From: an uncultured Eubacterium sp.
GTDB taxonomy: Bacteria > Bacillota > Clostridia > Lachnospirales > Lachnospiraceae
Reading direction: 5' to 3'
Length of the DNA: 64,000 nucleotides
Assembly (NCBI GenBank): GCA_910584645.1
Contig: CAJUAU010000004.1
Span: 124,001-188,000, forward strand
The notes below the pieces were generated by a model, which saw only the letters and a list, made by a program, of their open reading frames with translations, was not told the DNA's origin and searched no databases. Numbering within the stretch: the first letter of the stretch is position 1; every line of letters starts with the position of its first letter. The translations under genes and the position numbers were made by a program. Shown piece after piece: positions 7,617-16,881 of the stretch.

Positions 7617-10277
7617 TTAGTCCAGTCCTCTTATATCATCATAGACCCGCTGGCAGTTCTCCGCATCAAACCAGCGGTAAAAATGGTTCCCTCTCTCATC
7701 ATAGACCGGATCCAGCCGGCAGTCATTTTCCACATAGTCAATAATCGTCTGCAGGGTGGTCTCATAATCATAGCACACCGGTCCCAGCCCATCCCTTTCG
7801 TACTCAAAGTAGCCTTTGGAATAAACCTGTCCCTGGAAAAAAGTATCAATATCAAACTGAGTGTAGATCACCGGCTTTTTCAGATAGGCAAAATCAAAAG
7901 CCACACTGGAAAAATCCGTGATCAGCAGGGCATTATTCTGAAATTCTTTTTGATAATCGATGCCCTCCCGGAGCACCTTCACCGCCTCCCCGTCGGTAAA
8001 ATCCCCGATCTGGACTTTATGGTGGGTGTGCAGGAAAAACTTTCCAGTATACCCCTTCTCTTTCAGTACCTGGTTCAGCCGCTCATCGTGGATCAGCCGG
8101 TCATAAAAACGATAAAACTCCGACTGTTTAAAGAGGGGATTATAAATCCTCTCCCCAGTATCATTGTTCAGACGGCAGGCCAGGGAAAAACGCCAGGTTG
8201 GCATAAAAATAATAGATTTCTCTGGAGTTATATCCTGTTTTAAGTTATCGTATCTGGGCAGGCCGGTCAGCCGCACTACCTGTTCATCATAAAAATAATC
8301 CCCCTGCAGGATGGACTCATATTCTGGTTTCGCCGAAGTCACGAACATCTGCAGGTTTTTATTGAACTTGTTCAGCCATTCCGAGAGATCATCTTTTATG
8401 ATGCCATGCTGCAGAAATACAAAATGATACTTGTAAAGATCCCGGATATAAACGCTGTCCTTGTCCCAGGGATTAAAAATGTTATCCTCACCCTGGGAAG
8501 AAATTATATTTTTTGCTAAAAGCACATTTAACTTATACCGAAATTTTCGGAAGGGAAGCACCCTGCCGATGCGGCACATTTTCTCAAAATCATCGCTGTC
8601 TTCGGATATGGTAAAATAAGATTTTATGTCCCTGCCGCCCTGTTGCTGCAGAAACTTAAAAAAGTGTTCCGCATTGTCCCCCGCCACATTGATCCTCTCC
8701 ATAACGATCCAGCGCTCTTTCCGGAGGAAAGGCTTTATCAGATGATACAGGCACCGATATCCGGCGATCTCATATCTTTTATTCCGCACACAGCGCAAAA
8801 GCAGCCTCAGCTCCTTTGCCAGATGGGGCAGCGCATGCTTTTGCCGGACACAGAGTCTTTCTCTCTCCTCATCATAACTGACCATATAACCATCCTCATG
8901 GTAGTAGAGCTCTGGCACCTCCTGGCTCAGATGGGAAAATTTTCCCACCCGGATATACAGCTTCTGGGGGTATTTATCTTTATACTGGCCATATACACAA
9001 AACTGCCTCACTCCTTTTAAGGGAAGCTCTACCTCATACCCCCGCACCCGGACCAGCTCTTCCCCAAAGATCACCGCTTTGCGGAAACCGGCGGGCTGGG
9101 ACTGCACCTCATAACAGTCTCCCCGGTCATTCTCTATGGTAATGGTCAGATCCTCCGCAAAGGGACACCAGATCCGTCCTGACAGATGCAGCACGCCATC
9201 CCGGATCTTCAGAACATCTGCCGTAAAGAGAGATTTCGCCTGCAGGCTGTAGATCTTAATGTTATTAAAGTACAGGCTCCCCTTGCGGTATTTCAATTCC
9301 TTCCGGATATCATATCCGTATTTCAGGGAGAGGGCATAGATCTTGTATTCGGCGTACATTTTATCCAGATGGCAGATCAAGTCATCATCCATATAGGACA
9401 GCATTTCTTTCAGGCAGTCCTTATACCAGCCCTGCTCCTCTTCTGTCAGGATCCTGGTCAGATCATCCCGCAGCCTCCACTGGAAATCATAGAGGATCAG
9501 GTACTGGATGTAGAGCAGCACGCTTCCATATTTTTCAATGGATTCCCGGATGATCTCCAGATAATAATGTCTGGGGGTATCCAGATACCACTCCTTGGAG
9601 GTCCCCTTATTCTGGATCGCCGAGGAGGCATTCACCCGCTTGCGGTACAGATGAAGCGCCTCTGCCACTACCCCGTACTTGAGTTTCTCCAGTATGACGG
9701 AGGTGACGAACTTGGAATCTTCTGCATATTTCAGATCTTCATCAAAGCGATGATATTCCAGCACCTCTGCCTTTACAAAAGATGCGGTGACATGCATCTG
9801 GATATAATTGTACTTATCCAGCACATCGATGATGCGGCTCCCATTTTCATATTTAAACCGCAGCCAGTGATATTCGTTCCTGGCCTCAAAAAATTTCTGG
9901 GGGCAGGAGACCAGATCGATCTTATCCTGGCGCTTTTCAAAAAATTCATACACCGCCCGGAAACTGTTTTTCGTCCACTTGTCGTCGGAATCCAGAAAAT
10001 TCACATACTTTCCACGGATGTAGGAAATGGCATGGTTCCTGGCCGCACTGACTCCCTGGTTTTCCTGCTTTAGATAGACAATATTATCCGGATACCGCTT
10101 CTGATACTCCAGACAGATCTCCTCACTCCGGTCCGGACTTCCGTCATTCACCAGAATGACCTGAATATTTTCCTCAAATCCAATATCCTGCTGTATGACG
10201 GAATCCAGTGTCTCACGAAGATATCCGTACACGTTATAAACCGGTATCACCACCGAGAACTTATATTGATATTCCAC
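7617..10277 (-). CDS. Bifunctional GT2 glycosyltransferase / CDP-polyol phosphotransferase
   Basis: 886 aa, two enzymes in one chain. Residues 1-230 are a GT-A family 2 domain: VVIPVYNVYGYL, LVNDGSPDRS and NFLDSDD, the last holding the metal-binding Asp residues. A linker with a beta-rich module follows (about 330-480). The C-terminal 350 residues are a TagF/TarL-like phosphotransferase with LQHGIIKDDLSEWL (catalytic His), THHKVQIG and ITDFSSVAFDF. I infer it adds a sugar and a polyol phosphate alternately to a surface glycan at the inner membrane face. It begins inside the end of the YfhO gene (17-base overlap), so the two are translationally coupled. Confidence 0.85.
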   Translation of the reverse strand: MEYQYKFSVVIPVYNVYGYLRETLDSVIQQDIGFEENIQVILVNDGSPDRSEEICLEYQKRYPDNIVYLKQENQGVSAARNHAISYIRGKYVNFLDSDDKWTKNSFRAVYEFFEKRQDKIDLVSCPQKFFEARNEYHWLRFKYENGSRIIDVLDKYNYIQMHVTASFVKAEVLEYHRFDEDLKYAEDSKFVTSVILEKLKYGVVAEALHLYRKRVNASSAIQNKGTSKEWYLDTPRHYYLEIIRESIEKYGSVLLYIQYLILYDFQWRLRDDLTRILTEEEQGWYKDCLKEMLSYMDDDLICHLDKMYAEYKIYALSLKYGYDIRKELKYRKGSLYFNNIKIYSLQAKSLFTADVLKIRDGVLHLSGRIWCPFAEDLTITIENDRGDCYEVQSQPAGFRKAVIFGEELVRVRGYEVELPLKGVRQFCVYGQYKDKYPQKLYIRVGKFSHLSQEVPELYYHEDGYMVSYDEERERLCVRQKHALPHLAKELRLLLRCVRNKRYEIAGYRCLYHLIKPFLRKERWIVMERINVAGDNAEHFFKFLQQQGGRDIKSYFTISEDSDDFEKMCRIGRVLPFRKFRYKLNVLLAKNIISSQGEDNIFNPWDKDSVYIRDLYKYHFVFLQHGIIKDDLSEWLNKFNKNLQMFVTSAKPEYESILQGDYFYDEQVVRLTGLPRYDNLKQDITPEKSIIFMPTWRFSLACRLNNDTGERIYNPLFKQSEFYRFYDRLIHDERLNQVLKEKGYTGKFFLHTHHKVQIGDFTDGEAVKVLREGIDYQKEFQNNALLITDFSSVAFDFAYLKKPVIYTQFDIDTFFQGQVYSKGYFEYERDGLGPVCYDYETTLQTIIDYVENDCRLDPVYDERGNHFYRWFDAENCQRVYDDIRGLD

Positions 10278-13083
10278 CGCTTTTCTCCTTCTTTCCTGCC
10301 GCTCTCTTTTTCAAAACACTGCAGGCGATCCAATAACCGGCCCATGCCAGAAGTCCTGCCAGGCTGATGCCAAGCCCCAGCCTGAGATAAGGCGTCTCAT
10401 AATACAGCTCCACAGCGTTCTCCCCTGCTTTCAGGGGCAGCACCATATATGCCGTATTGGCAGGGCAGAGCGGAGTCTCTTTTCCGTTGACCACTGCCTT
10501 CCACCCCTCACTGTAGGGAATGGATAAGAGCAACAGCTGGTCTGCCGGCACCGTCACATCGCCACAAATACTATTTTTATCGGCCACCACGTGTTCCAGG
10601 GCATGTTCTTTCCTCGCCTGGATCGTCTCTCCATAATCCTCCATGCCCTGGGCGGTCACCTTTAACTTCTCCAGTTCAAAACTGCCCTTGAACTGGAAAC
10701 GGATCTTGCAGAGAAGTTCTCCCTGCCCTTCTCCACCCTGTGCCATGCCAAGATGAAACAGGTATTCCTCCCTGCCAAAATACCAGTTCCACTGGTTTGT
10801 CAGCGCCCGGATGGTCTTCTTCTGCTCTCCCATAACTGCTGTTATGTCGCAATAGGTCCGGTTCTTCTGTGCCATCTGATACCCCGGAAGGCGCAGGTAC
10901 AGCTCTGCCTCCGGCAGGGGCTCCTTCAGGCGGAGGGTGATGCTTCCCCCGTTTTTCTTCACCGTTACTTTCCCTTCCCGGATCTCAGCCTGATGGGTGG
11001 ATTGGATCTCATAGGGGATCTCCCTGCTGCTTAACTCTGGAACACTGCTCCTTTTCTCCACCCTTCCGATCTGTCCCTGAAAACCAGAAACCACATCGGT
11101 CAGATCCGCCTCCTTCAGGATCACGGTCTTAAGCATAAGCTCCTGCAGCTTCACACCATCTTTCTGCATCTCCTTTTCCAGCTGCTCTTCCGTCATATAA
11201 CTGTCATAAGTAATGCCAAGGGGAAGAAAATACTGATTTTCGTATAGTCCATAGGTCTTCTTTCCCCGCTTGAACTCCCTCACCAGCTTATATCCATAGG
11301 GAAGCTGGTACTCCTTTCCCTGTTCCACCGCATAGTATCCCACAGATGCCAGGGCTGCCAGCCAGGTGCGGTCATCCAGTCCCTGGATCTTAAACATGCT
11401 GTCTAACACCCCGCCGTCCTGCATCTGGAGAAGATACTGGATCCGGTTGGGATTGGACATGCTGAAATAGCTGGATACCCCGTACTTCCCGGTGACCATG
11501 CCAGTGTTTTCCGTCCGCTTCGCCGGAGAATCAGTCCGGTAGATCCCCCTGACCGCACCGGCCTGAGAAACTTCATTCTCCACATCTTCCTCTATTTCTG
11601 CCTCCGGGGAGCCTGCGACGTACTGGTATGCCCTTCCCCGGCCGATAAAACTTTCCGCATATCCCTGTCCCTTATTGCTGAACAGGAGCCATCCGCTGCC
11701 TATGATATTCAGACAAACTGTCAGGGTAAGCAGCACATAGATATTTTTTTTCAGCCATCCCGCCACAGAAGGAGGCAGCTGTTTTCCCAGAAAGCCCTTT
11801 TCTGCATGGCACCAGTTCCAGACCAGCAGCACCAGCAGTGTCACCGCCAGCATGGCAAAACCAAACCAGCCAGAGATCTGGTCCACATCCCTGGAAAGAA
11901 TTACCAGCACCAGATAGATCCCTGCAGCGCCGAGACAGACCAGGAGTTTTTTTCTCGTCAGCTTTAATAGCTCCGGCAGCCCATACACCATGCCCAGGGC
12001 ATATACAAAGGTGGTTAAGTACAGAAAACGCCCGGAAACATATGAAAAACCATTCATCATATAGCCGCCAAAAGGAACCAGCATCAGTATCGTCCAGCAC
12101 AGAATATTTGCCTTTAGCTCCAGATTCTTCTTCCGCCCGGCGGCAAAGAGCATGAGAACCGCCGGCAGTACAAGGGACGCCATCCCCAGATAGTCCCAGG
12201 TGATCCTGGGCGGCCCGATGATCCGTGTCAAAATGGCATTGTAACGGCTGGCATCAAAAAGCAGCAGGTTCCCTGGATCAAAAGCACTCTCACTCCGGGT
12301 ACTGGAAAGATACGCCGCGATAGATGGCACAAAAAGCACTCCCGCCATCGCTGTTCCCATCACATATGCCGCTATGCACCGCCAGCACCGGACAAACAGT
12401 TTTTTCTGGCAGATCATCCGGATCAGCGCGTAGATCCCCAGAAAGACCGTATTCATATAGAAAAAATAAAATCCGTTCAGCGCGGTAAAAAAGGTGACAA
12501 AGATCAGCAGTGTCAGTTTTTTATCCTCCAGCGCCCGGTCCACTCCCACCAGTGCCAGCGGCAGGAAGATCATGGGAATGACAAAAAAGGGGTGCTTCAC
12601 CGCCACATGCAGAATATAGCCGGAAAAAGCATACACCAGCGCCCCGATCAGCGCAGTGTTCCAGCTTCTTCCCTTCTTCCGGCAGCACCAGGAAAAAGAA
12701 AGACCTGCCAGATAGATCCTAAGAACCACCAGAAGATCATACAGATATTCCGTCTTCTCCTCTGGCACCAGAGCTGCCAGTAAAGTCAGTGGATCTCCCA
12801 GCCCGTAGAAATTCAGGGTGGTTATTATATCTTCCCCCATTCCCAGGGAGAGGTCAAACATTGGCGGCACAAAATCCCCCCGCAGCATACCAGAAAAAAA
12901 CTCCCGGTAATATCTTCCCAGATAACAGAGCGCCGCGTAATGCTGTTTGATCCCATCGTAATCCCAGATAAAGGACTTTCCATTCTTCCAGAAAACAAAA
13001 TAAGTACAGCCAAAAACTACCACAAAAACAACGGAAAATAAAAGCAAAAAGCAGAGTGCCTTTTGCTTTTTATTTCTTTTCAT
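10261..13083 (-). CDS. yfhO: YfhO family multi-pass membrane protein
   Basis: 940 aa. It starts with a basic stretch and a membrane helix, then a FIWDYDGIKQHYAAL segment in the first outside loop, typical of YfhO (GT-C fold). About a dozen hydrophobic segments run to residue 480 and one more lies near the C terminus (LGLGISLAGLLAWAGYW). Between them is a large extracellular beta-rich region ending in LLLSIPYSEGW, a hallmark near the end of YfhO proteins. In Bacillus and Listeria YfhO is needed to glycosylate lipoteichoic acid from an Und-P-sugar. It overlaps the 886-aa enzyme by 17 bases and the PGM stop by 4 bases. Confidence 0.88.
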   Translation of the reverse strand: MKRNKKQKALCFLLLFSVVFVVVFGCTYFVFWKNGKSFIWDYDGIKQHYAALCYLGRYYREFFSGMLRGDFVPPMFDLSLGMGEDIITTLNFYGLGDPLTLLAALVPEEKTEYLYDLLVVLRIYLAGLSFSWCCRKKGRSWNTALIGALVYAFSGYILHVAVKHPFFVIPMIFLPLALVGVDRALEDKKLTLLIFVTFFTALNGFYFFYMNTVFLGIYALIRMICQKKLFVRCWRCIAAYVMGTAMAGVLFVPSIAAYLSSTRSESAFDPGNLLLFDASRYNAILTRIIGPPRITWDYLGMASLVLPAVLMLFAAGRKKNLELKANILCWTILMLVPFGGYMMNGFSYVSGRFLYLTTFVYALGMVYGLPELLKLTRKKLLVCLGAAGIYLVLVILSRDVDQISGWFGFAMLAVTLLVLLVWNWCHAEKGFLGKQLPPSVAGWLKKNIYVLLTLTVCLNIIGSGWLLFSNKGQGYAESFIGRGRAYQYVAGSPEAEIEEDVENEVSQAGAVRGIYRTDSPAKRTENTGMVTGKYGVSSYFSMSNPNRIQYLLQMQDGGVLDSMFKIQGLDDRTWLAALASVGYYAVEQGKEYQLPYGYKLVREFKRGKKTYGLYENQYFLPLGITYDSYMTEEQLEKEMQKDGVKLQELMLKTVILKEADLTDVVSGFQGQIGRVEKRSSVPELSSREIPYEIQSTHQAEIREGKVTVKKNGGSITLRLKEPLPEAELYLRLPGYQMAQKNRTYCDITAVMGEQKKTIRALTNQWNWYFGREEYLFHLGMAQGGEGQGELLCKIRFQFKGSFELEKLKVTAQGMEDYGETIQARKEHALEHVVADKNSICGDVTVPADQLLLLSIPYSEGWKAVVNGKETPLCPANTAYMVLPLKAGENAVELYYETPYLRLGLGISLAGLLAWAGYWIACSVLKKRAAGKKEKSGGISI

Positions 13084-14756
13084 CCCTTACATACCTCCGT
13101 AAAATATGCTTCCAGAGAGGCTGTGATCCCATCTCCTGCCTCTTCACTGTCTCCCTTCACCAGATAGTACATCTTGATCTTTGGCTCCGTTCCTGACGGT
13201 CTTACCAGCACATTTACGTCATTTTCCATATTAAATTCCAGCACGTTGGATCTGGGAAGATCTCCCACTCCTGCGCCATAATCTTTCACATCCTCAACCT
13301 TAAAGCCGGCGATCTCTGCAGGTGGATCCTTTCTAAGGGAATCCATCAGTTCTGTCATTTTCTTTGCTCCGCTGGCGCCCTCAAAAGTGATGGACTGCAG
13401 CGCCTCTTTAAAGTACCCATACTTCTCATAAAGAGCGTTCAGTACTTCCACCAAAGAAAGTCCTTTTGCTTTATAGTGGGCGAACATCTCACAGATCAGC
13501 AGAGATCCGTTGACACCGTCTTTGTCTCTCACATGGCTGCCGCTGAGATATCCGTAGCTCTCCTCAAATCCAAAGACATAGCGGTCCGCTTCTCCCGCCG
13601 CCTCCAGAAAGCCGATCTGCTCACCGATAAATTTGAATCCTGTAAGCACCCGCCTTACCTCTACGCCATAGTCGGCGGCGATCTTATCGATCATTTTCGT
13701 TGACACGATGGTCGTCACTGCTACCGGATTTTTTGGCATTGTACCATTGGCGGTATAGGTTTTGCAGATATAGTCAAAAAGCAGGATCCCCATCTGGTTG
13801 CCGGATATGAGTTTATAATCTTCTCCATCTTTCACGGCAATGCCTACGCGGTCACAGTCCGGATCCGTCGCCAGCAGCAGGTCACTTCCGATCTCTTTCG
13901 CTTTTTTCAAGCCGACCTCAAGAGCTTCTCTAATCTCCGGATTCGGATAGGGGCAGGTGGTAAAATTCCCGTCCGGCATCTCCTGCTCCGCCGGGATCGT
14001 AATCCTGGTATATCCGTTTTCCCTCAGACATCTTGTCACCGGCATACGTCCGGTACCGTTTAGCGGCGTATATACGATAGATACATCCTTGTCGATTTCT
14101 TTCGGGTTCAGCGCCCTCTCAGACACCGCATCGATAAATCCAGTGATAACATCTTCCCCGATAAAATGAATTTTTTCCTGGCTACAGCCCTCTTCAAAGT
14201 CCATCTGCACCACATCATCAAATACATCCACGCCGCCGATCTCATGCAGGATGGCTTCTGCCACCTCCAGCGTGATCTGGCAGCCATCTGCCCCGTACAC
14301 CTTATACCCATTGTATTTCGCCGGATTGTGGCTTGCCGTTACCACGATGCCGCCGTCACAGTGAAGGGCGCGCACCGCATAGGACAACGCCGGTGTGGGC
14401 ATCAATTCTTTATAGATATGAACCTGGATGCCATTTGCCGCAAAAACCCCGGCGGCTGTTCTGGCAAATACATCGGATTTGATCCGGCTGTCATAGGCGA
14501 TGGCCACCGAAGGCTCCGCTGCAACCTTTTTCAAATAATTGCTGTAGCCCTGGGTCGCTTTTGCCACAGTGTGCACATTCATGCGGTAGGTCCCGGCGCC
14601 GATCACGCCGCGGAGCCCGCCGGTGCCAAACTCCAGCTCCCGGTAAAAGCGGTCGTTAATCTCTTCTTCCTTCCCCTCCACACTCTTTAATTCTTCCAGC
14701 AGGTCTTCTTCCTTTACCTGCTCCATCCATCTCTTATAAATTTCATATATTTCCAT
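13080..14756 (-). CDS. pgcA: Phosphoglucomutase/phosphomannomutase
   Basis: 558 aa, alpha-D-phosphohexomutase family. The four family signatures are present: TASHNPAKYNG with the phospho-serine near residue 140, metal loop TDPDCDRVGIA near 300, sugar loop GFEESYGYLSG, and phosphate loop RPSGTEPKIKMYY near the end. It interconverts glucose-1-P and glucose-6-P, and often the mannose phosphates. Its place before yfhO and among nucleotide-sugar genes suggests it supplies hexose-1-phosphates for CDP-glucose (rfbF) and GDP-mannose (manC) synthesis. Bacillus PgcA is the closest well-known type by length and motifs. Confidence 0.92.
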   Translation of the reverse strand: MEIYEIYKRWMEQVKEEDLLEELKSVEGKEEEINDRFYRELEFGTGGLRGVIGAGTYRMNVHTVAKATQGYSNYLKKVAAEPSVAIAYDSRIKSDVFARTAAGVFAANGIQVHIYKELMPTPALSYAVRALHCDGGIVVTASHNPAKYNGYKVYGADGCQITLEVAEAILHEIGGVDVFDDVVQMDFEEGCSQEKIHFIGEDVITGFIDAVSERALNPKEIDKDVSIVYTPLNGTGRMPVTRCLRENGYTRITIPAEQEMPDGNFTTCPYPNPEIREALEVGLKKAKEIGSDLLLATDPDCDRVGIAVKDGEDYKLISGNQMGILLFDYICKTYTANGTMPKNPVAVTTIVSTKMIDKIAADYGVEVRRVLTGFKFIGEQIGFLEAAGEADRYVFGFEESYGYLSGSHVRDKDGVNGSLLICEMFAHYKAKGLSLVEVLNALYEKYGYFKEALQSITFEGASGAKKMTELMDSLRKDPPAEIAGFKVEDVKDYGAGVGDLPRSNVLEFNMENDVNVLVRPSGTEPKIKMYYLVKGDSEEAGDGITASLEAYFTEVCKG

Positions 14757-14758
14757 CT

Positions 14759-15715
14759 CTACAGCCGTCCTTTCTTTATCTCTGCTATCATCCTGCAGAT
14801 CCCTTCTTCAAAAGTAACTTTTGGAATCCACCCTGTATCCTTGTATATCCGCGTCGTATCGGGGATAAGATTTGCCAGCCCTTCTGCATTTGGCGCACAC
14901 TTTTCATAAGTATAATCCCCTCTGCCTCCACAGAGCTCATGCATCTTTTCCACATAGTTCCGAAGGGGCATTGTCTGGCTGTCCGTTCCGGCAACATTAT
15001 AAAGGCTGTCTTCCCTGACCGGAGTATCACAAAACATAAGAGCAGCCAGTCCTTCTACCAGATCGTCAATGTATAGATAATTCCATTGCTGGGTGCATGC
15101 CCCTAGTTCCATATGCCCGCCATCCAAAAATGTCCTCAGACATGTAGAAACTAAAGAAGATGGATGGTCTCCAGAACCATATACACTAAATATCCTGGTG
15201 TGGATATACTCCATCTTTGCACCCTCCTGCTCTTTCCACTTTTTACACATCTTCCGGGCACGTTCATAAAATTCCCTTTTTGCCCTGCCGTACTCGGAGA
15301 CCGGGTGGCACTCTCTTTTTTCATCCATAACCTCCGGGCACTGCCCATACTCTGCCTGAGAACCACTAAATAAGAACCTCTTACATCCCAGCTTTTTTGC
15401 TCCGGTCAAAACCTTCAAAGAATCCTCAACATTTTTCTGCTGGATGTTCTGTTTTTTCCTGTTCTCACTACCGCTTCCATCCCATCCAAAGTGGAAAAAA
15501 TAATCACATGGCGATGAAATCATCGTATCGATCTGATCCAGATTTTCAAGTTTACTCTCGATCACCACAAGATTTTCTTTCTCCTCCGGAAGCGCCTTCC
15601 TGTTGCGTGAAGCCGGACGGATGACCGCATATACAAAATGTCCGTCGTCCAACAGCCTTTTCACCAGAGTTGAACCAAGAAAACTAGTCGCCCCTGTTAC
15701 TACGATTCTTTTCAT
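14759..15715 (-). CDS. NAD-dependent epimerase/dehydratase (extended SDR)
   Basis: 318 aa. The N terminus has the dinucleotide site TGATSFLGS; the active site has a serine in FSGSQAEYG and the YGRAK (YxxxK) pair; later come YLYIDDLVEG and NVAGTD, typical of sugar-nucleotide SDRs. The C-terminal TGWIPK.TFEEGI is common in reductases and epimerases. The sugar substrate cannot be read from the sequence. It could be the 4-keto or side-chain reductase that finishes a CDP-3,6-dideoxy sugar, since no other such reductase lies near rfbFGH; this is inference. GGAGAGATAG before the ATG supports the start. Confidence 0.75.
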   Translation of the reverse strand: MKRIVVTGATSFLGSTLVKRLLDDGHFVYAVIRPASRNRKALPEEKENLVVIESKLENLDQIDTMISSPCDYFFHFGWDGSGSENRKKQNIQQKNVEDSLKVLTGAKKLGCKRFLFSGSQAEYGQCPEVMDEKRECHPVSEYGRAKREFYERARKMCKKWKEQEGAKMEYIHTRIFSVYGSGDHPSSLVSTCLRTFLDGGHMELGACTQQWNYLYIDDLVEGLAALMFCDTPVREDSLYNVAGTDSQTMPLRNYVEKMHELCGGRGDYTYEKCAPNAEGLANLIPDTTRIYKDTGWIPKVTFEEGICRMIAEIKKGRL

Positions 15716-15748
15716 CTATCTCTCCTTATTACTTCCGCTTATGCTAAA

Positions 15749-16825
15749 CTATTTTGTATCCTTCCAGTCGATCCTGACCATTACTTTCACAAGTCCCTCT
15801 GGTTTATCCCGCATCATGTAAAGGGCATCCTCAATCTTATCAAAGCCCTGTAGCGTATGCGTCACCAGTTTTTCGGGAGAAATACGGCCGTACTGCACCA
15901 TTTTAAGCATCCTCTCAATACGCGCCCTGCCTCCTTTGGCAAGCTCTGTATGAATCGTTTTTCCAGCCATTCCCCGTCCGCCGGAAAACTTCGGAAATGG
16001 GAGATTGCCAGTCCCGCCAAAATAATTCACATTTGACACTGTCCCAATTCCATAACGCACCATATCCACTGCCTGTGAAAATGCCTCATCCCGGCCGCCA
16101 CAGATCACAACGCCATCTGCGCCTAAGCCTCCTGTCATTTCTTTCACCCGTTCTACGATATCGCCATCTTTATAATTCAACACATCTGTTGCACCAAATT
16201 CCCTGGCCAGTTCAACACATTTTGTCCGGCTTCCCACCGCTATGATACGGGCTGCCCCAAGCAGGCGCGCACCAGCCACTGCCATGAGCCCAATAGGACC
16301 AATACCAAGGATGACGACAGTATCGCCTATCTTGATATCTGCAAACTCAGCACCTGTAAATCCAGTGGTCACTACATCAACACACATAAGAGCCTGCTCT
16401 AATGTTACTCCTTCCGGGATCCTGGCTAGGGTCGTATCCGCATCGGGAATTAGAAATTTCTCTGCAAATACCCCCGGCTGGCTTCTTCCAAGCTGATGTC
16501 CGGAAAACGGCGCCCCCGCATGGTTAAAATTATGTTCCTGTATGCTGAGCGCCCTCCAGTCCGGTGTTATGGCCGGAACTGCCACCATCTCACCCGGAGC
16601 AAAATCTCTAACCAGCTCTCCTGTTTCAAGGACCTCTGCTATACACTCATGACCAAGAATGAGATTCGGCGCCTTAGGAGATCCACCTCCAAATACCGTG
16701 TGCACATCAGAGGTACACGGTGCCACAGCTACCGGTCTTAACACTGCTCCATATGGTGTCAGCTCCGGTTCCGGTGAATCATGCCATCCCACTTTTCCCG
16801 GTTCGATCAAAACAAAAGAATTCAT
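15749..16825 (-). CDS. NADP-dependent secondary alcohol dehydrogenase (TbADH/CbADH type)
   Basis: 358 aa. The chain lines up with Thermoanaerobacter and Clostridium beijerinckii secondary alcohol dehydrogenases nearly position for position: zinc ligands Cys37, His59 and Asp150 with Glu60, the AITPDW segment at 85-90, LGIGPIGLMAVAGA, and the NADP-phosphate contacts Gly198, Ser199, Arg200 and Tyr218. The family reduces methyl ketones with NADPH. It lies 33 bases before the SDR gene on the same strand. A methyl-ketone reductase is out of place in a sugar cluster unless it reduces an acetyl branch on a sugar nucleotide, which would fit a YerE-like enzyme at 36782-38596. That link is speculation; fermentation metabolism is the simple alternative. 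Confidence 0.85.
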   Translation of the reverse strand: MNSFVLIEPGKVGWHDSPEPELTPYGAVLRPVAVAPCTSDVHTVFGGGSPKAPNLILGHECIAEVLETGELVRDFAPGEMVAVPAITPDWRALSIQEHNFNHAGAPFSGHQLGRSQPGVFAEKFLIPDADTTLARIPEGVTLEQALMCVDVVTTGFTGAEFADIKIGDTVVILGIGPIGLMAVAGARLLGAARIIAVGSRTKCVELAREFGATDVLNYKDGDIVERVKEMTGGLGADGVVICGGRDEAFSQAVDMVRYGIGTVSNVNYFGGTGNLPFPKFSGGRGMAGKTIHTELAKGGRARIERMLKMVQYGRISPEKLVTHTLQGFDKIEDALYMMRDKPEGLVKVMVRIDWKDTK

Positions 16826-16881
16826 ATAAAACGATTCTCCTTTCTTCCCTGAAATCTCCTTTTACAATACCAGACTGTTTT

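Noticed and set aside
9186..10073. 295-aa plus-strand frame opposite the GT2-phosphotransferase gene
   Set aside because: It covers the GT2 and linker domains on the other strand and shows no independent support.
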